NCBI GenBank assembly: GCA_949987565.1
Contig: OX465120.1
Span: 7,330,587-7,394,586 of the forward strand
Direction: 5' to 3'
DNA from: Luidia sarsii
Lineage: Eukaryota; Echinodermata; Asteroidea; Paxillosida; Luidiidae
Length of the DNA stretch: 64,000 bases
The position numbers were made by a program, and so were the translations under genes. The notes below the pieces were generated by a model. That model saw only the letters and a program-made list of their open reading frames with translations, ran no database searches and was not told the DNA's origin. Position 1 is the first letter of the stretch. Every line of letters begins with the position of its first letter. This document shows, piece by piece, positions 35,301 through 47,300 of the stretch.

Positions 35301-38300
35301 GTTCACAAAATATATGATTATTACACTTATGTAATAGACAAAAAATGCTATTGAAAAACAAAGCACAGTGAAAACTCAGTACTGATTTTATTGACCGAAC
35401 AGTGAACATTTCGTTTTACAAACCAGTCATCAGCAGGGGCATTCATTGTGAACACTTGTCACAGCATGTGTGGTTAGCATTTTAAATATTCTCCCAATGT
35501 TTTGTTTAGAGAAAAACCAAGATTTCCATAATCCATACACAGACAATGTTCACTTGACACCCTGTGTAGTCAGTGCACAAATCTTTAAATTTTATGGGAC
35601 TGAAATAAAGAAAGTGTTTTCTTCAAAAATTCCTATGTAGGCTAGGCCTACCCATATGTAGTGTCATTATTAATCATGAAAATTCTTGTTTAAATTTGGG
35701 ATCTCCTAGACATTCCTGTTGCTGGCCTTGAGTACATTTGCGAATGTGGTCAGGCTCAAGGGGCTGTAAATGACAACGATAATACAATTTAAAGAGAGCT
35801 TCTCAAGGAATAGAAATAAAATGGGAATTCATCACTGTCCTTTTACGGGTTCTGCTGAAAACACCAAGATCACTTAGTTTAATCTTGCCTCTTGAGTTCC
35901 ATACAGGGCTTACATACCGTACACACAGTGACTCAGAAAGCTAATCAACCCACCAAGCACACCATTATGGGGTTTGAGTTCAAGCGCATGTACATGTACT
36001 GTTCATATACATACATGTACTGTACAACACGGACAACAAAAGCTTCCATACTTGGGCATTGAAAGAACTGCATTGTATAGGGACTACATGTACTGTACAC
36101 TGTACAGACATGTACATTGTACCAGGACCAGCCTTTTGTCCATTGTACATAATACATGTACATGTAGTAATACAGGTCATTGGTGGTCTGTCCTGGCACA
36201 TGTACTGTATCTACATACATGTACATGTACATCTGTATTCCATATCGTGCCATGTCAGGCAACCAGCATTATTTACATGTATTGGGTATTTTGTGCATTA
36301 CAATTAAATGTACTGGTACTTCCCCTATGTATACTGTATGTACAGTACATGCACAGTACATAATGTGAACTTTTACTGTACATACATGTACATGTACATG
36401 TACATTGTACACTGTACATGTACCATGTGTAATGCACAGATGTTAAAGGGGAATGAAACCAAGAGAAAAATGTTGGCTTATCTGATTGGGTGTTAAAAAC
36501 AACCTACAATTACCTATAGATGTGCTACTCACCTACGAGTTTCATAAAGAGGGAAAAAACATGGAATTCGAAATTGAAATTTCTCAACTTTGATGACCGC
36601 AGCCCACTTCCTAAACAACTCAGGTCTCTTGTCCTTGTTGAGAACTGCATGAAAAGATTTCCCCAGCTTTTTCCCGCTGGCATTTTGACATCCAAAAGCC
36701 TGGCAGTACACCATCGTTCAGCTCGAGAGTGAATAACTGCACGCATATACACATGTAGTAGGGGTACATCCGTCTTGGCCCATGCGGGAGTTTTCCGTTG
36801 CAATGTCATACCCCCTGCAGTGACTGGCGGGCCATTCGAAAAGATGGCGGTTTGCGGGAATGCGAATTCGACCACCGAATTCCATGATTTTTCCTTCTTT
36901 ATGAAACTCGGAGGTGAGTAGCACTTAGGTAATTGTTGGTTGTTTTAACACCCAATCAGATAAGCCAACATTTTTCTCTGGGTTTCTTTCATTCCCCTTT
37001 AATGCAAATACACACTGTTATGGTGGCTGTTGAAAGTACAGTAGTAATTGTATACAGTACATGTACATAAAATTATGTACATCATGTACATGTGTATACA
37101 TGTACACATGTGTATACATGTACAGAAGACAATTTTGTGCTACATGCTGGTACGTACTGTATATAGTGTACATGTACATGCACACAAAGGGAGATGCACA
37201 CATGCACACAAAAGAAGATTTACATGTAGGGTCTGCAGCCTCAGGGCACTGTAACAAAAATGAATTATTTTACTTTTCTAGTATTTATGGAAATTACCGT
37301 CTGTAAGTTCATTATATAGGACACTATGACAATACTTACATACTGTACATGTACATGATGATGATAATGGGCTGCTTTTGTCATTTTTAAGTCCAACTGA
37401 CATGTACTGTACACATGCAATAGGACATAATGGCATAAGGTGCATACATGTATGTAGGGCCCACATGTACATTTTTATTCCAAATGTACAGAGTCCTTTT
37501 GAAAAAATATAAAGGATTTGTTTTAAAACTAAATGAAGGGTTGTATGAGTATGCTGCAGCTTGCTGCCCTTTTCTGCTTATGATGCACACGATGTGAAAA
37601 TACTACATTTACATGTACATGTACGTATACAGTAGCTGTACAGTTTTAGCCATACATGTAATTTAATGTAAATCAGGTTTATAAAGTGCAGTAAAATCCG
37701 AGGCCTTAATGAATTCCAAACTCACATTGTTAAGCAAATCTAAATGCTTCAGTTTTGAAATAACATGCTTGGCAGAGTGCATAGTGCATCCTAAACATGG
37801 TCATGTCATGTAAAATGTGCATAAACTACATTTCTTTCTAGAATTTACAAAATGTGGCAATATACTATAAGCACAGTATACAGGTATAGGCCTACAGTAC
37901 ATGTAAATTAACTGTCCTATCAGGACATGCTCATACATGTGTATACTGTACAAGAACTATACAATAGTTGTGACACATGCTGTACAGGTGCATTATACAT
38001 TTCAAATGAAAACTACTGTACATCCTCCATGGGCCCACATGTGCATGTGATCAATTTAGTGCATAAATAATTAATACAAGCTGAGGCTCATTTTGAGTGA
38101 ATTGTCACACATGAATACCAGTACATGTAACTTGCAGCTCCTTCAGATGCATGTGTTGACAGTAAAATCATTGGGGTTAGTTCAAAAGGCTTCTGCTTAT
38201 GGAGTTTGTGCACTAACCATACATGTACTGTAGTACATGCACTTTCTCCAAAGGTGTACATGTAACAGCTGACAACTTGTACCAGCTGATTTCCTATGCA

Positions 38301-41300
38301 GAAATCAGAATAATGACCGTATGATAAGACTATGATTATGTGCAAATATCTGGCATTATCTAACTGCTATAACACATACATGTAATTAACACTGACATTG
38401 TACATTATTTATGGCACTTTTGAATTTGTCATATTTTCTCATGATAAAATGGAATTGAATTCTAGAAATCCCTCAAAGAGTTCCCTATCCTAAAATCTGT
38501 GGCCATAATCAGGGCAGCCACCATAGACCTGCTGACAAGCTACATGTACTGTACATGTACCTGTATATGGTATTATGTGGTGTTGTTGAGGCTGAAACCC
38601 AGCCTAGACACCAAGTGTCACTTGTTGCCATTTGCTAAATGAACGATTTGTTGTAGGTTTACCAACAGTAATCAAATCAAATCAAATCAAATCATTAACT
38701 GTCGTAGTTAATGATTTGATTTGATTTGATTTGATTTCATTTCATTTCATTTATTATCCACATAAAAACAAATTTGCCTTCCGCTGGATAAAAACACATT
38801 ACAAAAATAAAACATGTCATAAAAGCATATAATGGAACACTTAGCCTCTACATACATGTACACGTGTACGTTACATGTTGCCATTTGTCACATGATTGAT
38901 ACATATGTACATAAGATGTACATATAGTACATGCATACATGTACATCAATATATTGGTATTATTTTATTTTTATTTTCATTTCTCTCTATAGCTTTTCAT
39001 TTCCAATCAATTTGATATTGATTTTGTGTATTATTCAGGACTATGATGGTGACAATCTCCGTGTGGAACCTCTCGGCACTGACCGTACAGGTGCTACCTA
39101 CTGGTACTTCTATGGAACTCGACTTTACAAAGAGGACAGGCAGCTTACACAGGAGGAAAGAGAAGCCAAGCACAAACAAAAGTAATTGTTGCAATATTAT
39201 GACCAGCAGAAGACAAGTCTTGACCATCTTGTTATTGTGCATCAACCTCTGTTTACTAGGATGGGGACATATAGCACTAGCACGTGTTGATTGTGACATC
39301 TTATTTCCTCTCACTTTTGTTTTCATAATAGGCTCAAAGAGAAGCGAAGAAGGAAAAAGGAGCGTTTGAAAACAATAAAAAAAATGAAGGAAGCCAGGAA
39401 GAAACAGAAACAGAAAGACAAGGGGAAGAAAGGAAGGATTAAGGCAGGTTGTAAAGAAAAGAAGAAGAAAAAGAAATTCTCAAAAACAAGGTACTTAGTA
39501 ATTACATCAATATACATGTATATGGTCTGGGCTGGGTGTGCTTAATTGTTTTGCTTTAAAATGGATACAAGTGGAATTGCATTGTAAATGTACATACATA
39601 TGTAGATAGGTAATATTTCCTGCACTGATTGGAACTATTTCCCATGTTGATTCAAGTTATTGCCCACATTGATTTGTGTCATTTCCTGTAATTAATTATG
39701 ATATTTCCTATGCATGATGAATTCCTATTACCCATGTTGAATTTCACTATTACCCACTTGACATAATTGCCCCATGTTACTTGATGCTATTTCCATCATC
39801 GAATAGTTGAGTTGTCCCATTTATTACTATTAGTACTCTATTAATGCAACATCTATGTCTCATTTAGGGATAGCAGAATGTTATTATGTAATGATGTGTT
39901 GATTCTCTTCTCCTATAAACAATAGTGATGAAGAGGGACTCAGTGAATTGATCACAACACAAGGACTGCAAACCTCATCAGTTACAAGCAGCAAAAATAC
40001 CAAGAAGGAACTCAGGAAGAAGAATGCCAAGAGTCTCATCAAAACAACACCTTCCAGCAAAATTCAAAAGCTGAAGGACTCATGTAATAAGAAGATTGAA
40101 TCCTCAGAAGTAATGAACTCAAGCAAGAAAAAAAATGAAGTGAAATCTAAAAGAACCAATAGTAAAAAGCAAGTTGAAAAAAAGTCCACTAGTGGAAAAA
40201 AGAGACAAACACAAACAGTTACTTCTACAGACAGGAGAAAGTGTAAAACAGTATTGTCAAAGAAGAAGAAAACTGCAGAAAGCTGTGCAACCACTGCAAC
40301 TAAAAACCAAATTAAAATGAGTAAAAGTGCTACTAATGCAGAAACCAAATGTAGGAACAAAGTCAGCAAAGGGGTAGAACATGATGAGGGTGCTTCTAAG
40401 TCAAGAAAACGTAAAGTAATCAAATCCAAAGCAATAATTAGTGAAAGTGATGAAGACAGTGATGAAGACCAGCCATTAAAGAAACTTGCCAAGAATAAAA
40501 TGTCCCAAAAAGGTGGTTCAAAAGCTACAAGTAATAAACAAAAATCTGACAAAACACGAACTGGCAACCAACATCAGTCAAATAAAACACAAAGCAAAAG
40601 GACAAGTTCCTCTAGATCCAAGGCAAACAGTAGAATGGATGACAAATTGCCTGATACTAAAAAGGAAAAAAACCAAAAGAACACAGAAGAAATGTCCAAA
40701 TGGAGCAGTGAAGAAGACATGTCATCAGCTGTTAGTTTTCCTGACTCTAGTGAATCTGATAGTGACAGTGAAGATGATGTAGAACCACCACGCTGGCACT
40801 TAGTCTGCCATACACAAGAGGATTGGCAGCGACTCACAGACACATTTAAGAAAAGCAAGGTGAAATGTGAAAAGGAATTATACAAGACTCTTGCTAATGA
40901 CTTCCTCCCAGAAATACACAGTTTGTTTGCAGCCAAGGTAAGACAACAATTTATCACCCAGCTCATAGAATATGACAACTTTCAGACCATTACTTAATGA
41001 AAATGTACCATTCTTACCTTTCATACATTGAAGTGGAAGAAACCTGAGGACATTTCACAAATATTTCCCCCTAGTCAGTGAGCCAATGAACACTTCTGAA
41101 CTCTTGCATTTTGGTAATTTTGGTAATTTTTGGTAATTTTAGTCAGTAAGTAGTTTGCAACATTTTTGTATATCACTTCTGAACTCGTTAAGAACTATAC
41201 AACTGCCTAATGGAACAAGCTACTGGGCCAAAGCATCCCACACATTTATACATGTATGTAGTGGCAGTCATAAAAGTGTCAGTCTGTCTGCAAGTTAAAA

Positions 41301-44300
41301 CTGTAATGTTAGATTTACTAAAAATCCTCTTTGCTAATTTGAAAGTGCGATTACGAATAAGCTAAGGTTGTGCCGGTTTCAAAATTTACATACTCGGTAT
41401 ACCGGGGGGGGGGGGGGGGACACGGTTTCGGTATACCGTGACATAATTTTTCCTTGGACACACCCACCACGATAGAAAAAAAGGGGGGGGGGTAAACCAA
41501 CTGATAATTATTAGTAAGTCTGCCATGGTTATCATAAAAGTAGCTTCACCCACTGAGTAGTTGATAGCGGTGTGCATCAAACGTAGCTACGGTTGCTGGT
41601 TTCCCATAAAACACGTACCGGTACATGTACAGAAATGCATAGTAAACTTTTAGGAAAAAATAAAACATTGAAAAGCGAGTTAAAGACCATATTTAACTCC
41701 ACAGCACATAAATGTCATAAAAAGGACAAGGTAATCCTTTTCCCCTTTCCTTTTCAAAATGAATTATGCATAAGTACATGTAAGGTCAAGTTGGCTAGCA
41801 GTAGCAAGCTGCGCACGCATTCATCCCAGCATGTGCATCCAAGCAGGCACACGGCCCTGGACGTTTTTTTTTTACACTGTACATGTACAGGCCCTCCGGC
41901 TGTGCACACAGCTAGCTAGCTTCACAACCGCAGTGTTTCGCAATATTTTCGAACGAACTTTTCGATCCAGACAGGATAGGGCGCGAAACCCTCAGCATGA
42001 TTGAGTCTGGTTTTTGTTCCTCCATGTAACATTTTATTGCAATGCTGGGTCAGGTGCAGACATTTAAGTTATCGGTCGATCTCACGCAAGACACACTGAC
42101 ACAATGTAATGAGGCCGTTCGTGTATCATGCTTGCGGGTTGCATTGGGACGATCTTTATCGTCAATTAATTTGTTGCCTTGATGACATTGTTGATCGTTC
42201 GTTTGCTTCTCATGGGAATATAAACGCATACATGTACATGTATGCCTCTGTAATGCAGCAAGTGAATATGCCCAATTTACTTTTCGAAAAGCATGACAGC
42301 AACACAAAAGTATACAAGCACGGACGTGCTGAAAGAAAAAAACACGTGTTTTTTTTAGTTCGGTCTCGGGCAGTTTTTCGGTTTTTCAGAAAGACTTTGG
42401 TTCGTTTTTCTTTTCTTTTTTAAACCGCATTTTTTTCGGTATAACCGAAAACCGGCACAACCCTAATTACGAAGCAACTTCACATCCAATTGAATACATT
42501 CATGGCAGGTGTACATCTTAATTTAGTAAATATGTATACATGCATGGGGTAGCAAGTTCCTTGACATCTTTATGCATCAGTATGACATCATCCTTTAAAC
42601 ATGTCTTTTGAAATGTTTCAAAAAGGCATTTATTTAATACACAAAAGAGCTATTTCTGTTATAACTTTGCTTCTGAGAATGCACCTAAGGAACGGTACAG
42701 TAATGATGTGACTTCAATAAATTGATTGTTGAACGAGGGTTTGTTGGTTTGTAGCGATCATTCAATGTCATCCTTTGTAAATTTGTGAAATTTGAAATCC
42801 CCTGTGAAAACTTAATTTTTGACATCCTCTTTTTCCCTTTGAAGAGATAAAAGCATGGGTATCCTCTTTTTAAAAAGTAAACAGCTCAATTCAATTCATG
42901 TCAATTCAATTATGCAAATGTTTCTCCTTAATTTCTCCTTTAATTAAACTATTTCTTTAAAGGAAAAGGCACTCCGTAAAAAGCTTCAGGAATTAGCCCC
43001 ACGTAGAGCATCATCACGTGTTGTTATCATGCAACTGAAACGTGAGGAAGAGGTAACAGTGCTTTATTGACTTGTTTGTTCCTCAGATTTGTGGCTAGCA
43101 AAGTCCTGATGCATTCAAATTTTATGCTCATTAAAGTGGAACTGTAATTCATCACTTTGGCAGTCACATGACCCAACGCTTATAAGATCACTTTAACATT
43201 GTTCAGTGTTTATTCACAATCTGACTAAACTTTCAATGCTTAATTCACTGTTCTTTTTCAGTCCTCTAAAATCCTTCTAAAGCACAAAATGATTTTGAGT
43301 GACTTGGTGGGTTAAAGCCCCTACACAACATTGGTCGAGGTCAAAGAATAGCATCCATTCGTTGTCTGATCCAACATATGCATGAAATAGCACACCTGTG
43401 AAAATTTCAGCTCAATCCGCCAAACAGGTCTCAGGAAAATCGTGAAAACCGCTTCATTTGTTTCGCGAAAATGCAGCATTCACCGCTGCACTGTTCCGAA
43501 AAAATAGTTAAGATCTCGGTGAGACGTAAACTATTTCTTTTACTCTTTTAAACTCCCAAAATACAACATTTTAGGTAGAAATATTTCGGACTATTCAACC
43601 ACATGGTCTCAACATCCAGGAGGGTAATGACTAACACCATGCAGCTTTCTGATAATCCTTCTTTTGTGTTCACTCCCCCACACTTCTCTCTTTGATCTCC
43701 CCCCCCCCTCTTCTCACTAATCCCTACCCTACTCCTTGCCCTTCCCTTTGATCTCTCCCTACCAGCTTTACTCTTTGTCCTTTGTTTCTCATCCGTGTCC
43801 TATTCACTCTCTTCCCCCTTCCTTTGTGTACATGTATCTGTTTTGTCCTTGTCACTCTGCCTTTGAGAAAGGTCCTGCTAGGATCGAAACGTCTTGCCCA
43901 CTAATTTTTAAGATTTGCATTTTGGTAATTTTAGTCAGTAAGCAGTTTGCAACATTTTTGTGTATCACCTTTAGAAATATTTCAGTGAGAGGTTTCTACT
44001 ATATCCATCTTCAAACTATAAGTTTTATGTAAATCTGTGAACATTTCTTCTTTTTTCGATCTTACCAATGTTGAGTAGGGGCTTTAAGGGTAGTTTGTAA
44101 AAGAAACAGTTATAAGCATTATGCTTACACACATGCTAACACTGCTTCAACAGTACCATGTGTTGTATGTAGTACATTGTGTTGGTGATGACAACAATGT
44201 TAATTTTGATTATTGGTACTAGGAACGATTGAAGTCTATTGAAGAGGCAGAACAGTCAAGCAGGAGGCAGCAGGTTGAAGAAGAAAAGCGAGAGAAAATG

Positions 44301-47300
44301 AAATTACGTAGCAAGCAACCTACAAAGAAAGGTTAGTATTATAAGTAAGCTCTACAATATCAGATTTGCTTTTGAATCTGTGGAATTTTGTGCAGGTTTA
44401 TGCTCAGTGGACTTTTTCCATTTATAATGGTGTAAAGTTGGTGTAATGTTTTGTTTTCCATAGCACTGTTTGCTGCAGCCTAAGGCCAGGGAATTTCCCT
44501 TCATGTTTGACATTGGTTGTTTTCCTTTTTACTGTACATGTGCAATCACTGAACAGTGGACAAGGGGGTAGAGCAGCCTTGTATCGAGAGGCATGTGGTG
44601 GGCTCTCTTCAGCACATGGGTACATGTCCAGTGTACTTACTGGTATATCGAATGATTACCATTATTTTAGCAGAATGTAATTCAATGAGGGTTTGCCCTA
44701 CTTTACATAATGATCACTACATGTGATGTGTATGTGCTCAGTGCTTTGCCCGGTAGTTTGAAACCTCTGCAGACTTACATGAACAATGTATTGTATCTCA
44801 TTTTCATTTCAGAGATACTATGATTTTTGCTTCAAAGAGAATGTAATTCAATGAGAGTTTTCCCTACTCAATGTAATAACCACACTGTGCTCAGTTCTTT
44901 GCCTAATTGCCTGCTGAAAAAAATACAGGCAGCTTGGGCAGGATTCAAAATATGAAATTTTATATGAAACGCAGTACCTTCTGCTGTAAATATTTGAATC
45001 CGCCACACAAACTCGACCAGCTCGGTGTTCACATGGTTAAGATGTTGGCACGAGAAAGCAGGAGTAACAGGTTCACATCCCACCTGAGCTGCCCGTATTT
45101 TCTTCCAGCAGGCAATGGGCAAAGCACTCAGCACACAGTGCTTATTACTTTGAGTATGCGAAACCTCATTGAATGGTTGCTCTTTTATAGTCCCAGACGA
45201 GAAAGACACTCATATCCAGCACATTATTTACTGGGCTGGAACCCACTAACGCAGTTGCATTCCCAGAATAAAGTGAAAACCACATAAAGGCATGTCCTTA
45301 AAACTCCTTATTGCAACAGAATTTTTTTTGTCTGATAATTTTATTGATCTTTTCAGAAGAATCAAAAGATACTGAGCCATCCAAGGCAAAAGGCTCCAGC
45401 ACAAGCAATCAAGAAAAGTCAAAGAAAAGTAACAAGGTGAAAGCAAAAGTAAGGAGTAAGAGTATCTATGCATGCTTACAGCAAGGTAAGTGTATATATG
45501 AATGACAATAGAGAACATTAAATATAAATAGTTGTCTGAATGTCTGAATGTTCATTATGTCCTACGACATTGCTAGAAGTACATTTTTTACACAAAAATA
45601 TGAATTCTTCTTTACATATGACAATTTGACATTAGTTAAGATTTAGACAAGATTCAGTGACCAAAAGTATGTGTTAAGATTACGTGACCAATGTTCAAAT
45701 TGAATCATATACTGCAAAATTGGTATATACTCTCATTTGGTATATAAGTGTGTCTTGAACCCATGAAATTGAATGTCAGATGTTAAAGGAAAAATAGGAA
45801 AACCTGTGTTGTATCATAGTGGTTGCATTTGTCTATCCATAATATTAGATTGATAAGCACAATCATTGAGTTTTGCTTGTTTGATTAACTGTACATAGTA
45901 TATGATGCAGTCAGTAGCCATGAAGACTCGTGGCCATTCGTGGATCCCGTGGATGAAGTATATGCACCTGCCTATTATCAGATCATCATCAAACCAATGT
46001 GCATGAGCATTATACAAAAGAAACTGAACAAGAAGGAATACAAGACAAAAGAGGAGGTTTGTGATTGTAAAAAGATTTGTTTCCTTTCACAATTTGGATC
46101 TCCTTGTATTTTACCAGAATTATGTTGCATTAAGTTACCGGTACCTTCTTGTCCACTTTCTAATTATTTGTTTATTGTGACAGAATTGTCAGCACTAAGG
46201 ACAACAGTAATCGGAAGGTCACAGCATAGCAGAAGGTTCCCCAAGCAAATTATTCACAACCACACTATTTTGTCCTGTTTATAGTCAACTGCTAATGTTA
46301 CCCTGCAGCGTCTTAACATTCATCATATAAATTAAATGTGTTCTACTGTAACAGTTGTGACTTGCTGACTTATACTGATCATATTAGTATAAAATAAGTT
46401 GCTTTTGTGGTCAAACATGCAAAAAGTCACCAGCAATTTTTCCACAATGAATGTGACCAGGTTAATGCTTTGAATTGATTTGGTTTGTGTAAGAGCTGCT
46501 CAAACAGAAACACCAGTTTGTTTGATATTGATTTGTTTGAGCAACGTGCAAATTATACAGTTGGGTTTTTTTTATTTGGTAGTGGAAGGCCATGTTCATT
46601 CTGTGATACTCTATTGTTTTCCATTTAATTCCTTTAAATAGTTTGAACGGGATATGAACCAACTTTTTACCAACTGTCTCGAATACAATGGGCCAGGGAA
46701 TGGTAAGTTTGTAGAAGTGACTGAAGACTTCATCTCTTATTTGCACTTTCATGTCTCCTTCAGTCTCATTGTGATTGTGCATTTTATAATAATTATATGG
46801 ATCAATGTAAACCTTTATGGCCTTTGATACTATACAAACTGTAAATTTCAAAATAAACAAAGGAAAGGAATCCATTTGTAAAGTTAAAAAGAATTTGTAA
46901 AAAAAGAGAGCAAAGAACCTTTAACTAGGCCTCCATGCCATCCAGCCTTAAGGTGAAAGCCTTCACAAGTAGACAACTATCTTTGCTTGTGTGGGAGCAC
47001 CAGTCAGCAGCCTATAACCAAACAATCTGAACTTTTCTTAATTTATGTTTGATCTTAGAATATACATTGATGGCAGAGAATCTGAAGTCCTGCTTGGAAT
47101 ACAACATGGAGCAGGTATTCCCCAAGCAAGATGAAGAAAAGGACAGTGATAGTGATTGTAGCTCCACAGAATCAGACCACTATGTGCATCAAAGACCTCC
47201 ACAACGACAGTCTGCTCGTAATGCTAATACACGATTAGAAAAAATGGAAGACAAAGTATATGCTAGATTACGGGGTCTTAGTAGCAATGAATCAAGTATT

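Larger units (their letters stand above)
40938..42962 (+). other. CECR2 intron 6
   Basis: Holds a 70-base Penelope tail (41104-41173), a hAT-like element (41358-42465) and otherwise unremarkable AT-rich sequence. Confidence 0.7.

Noticed and set aside
36525..36875. 116-codon minus frame overlapping the THAP exon
   Set aside because: The THAP homology and the splice donor belong to the other frame starting at 36714.
40064..40567. 167-codon minus frame opposite CECR2 exon 6
   Set aside because: Shadow of a Lys/Ser-rich sense exon; the sense strand has the homology and splice sites.
45940..46284. 114-codon plus frame extending exon 10 past 46056
   Set aside because: The bromodomain continues only after splicing at GAGGAG|GTTTGT to exon 11; the extension is intron.
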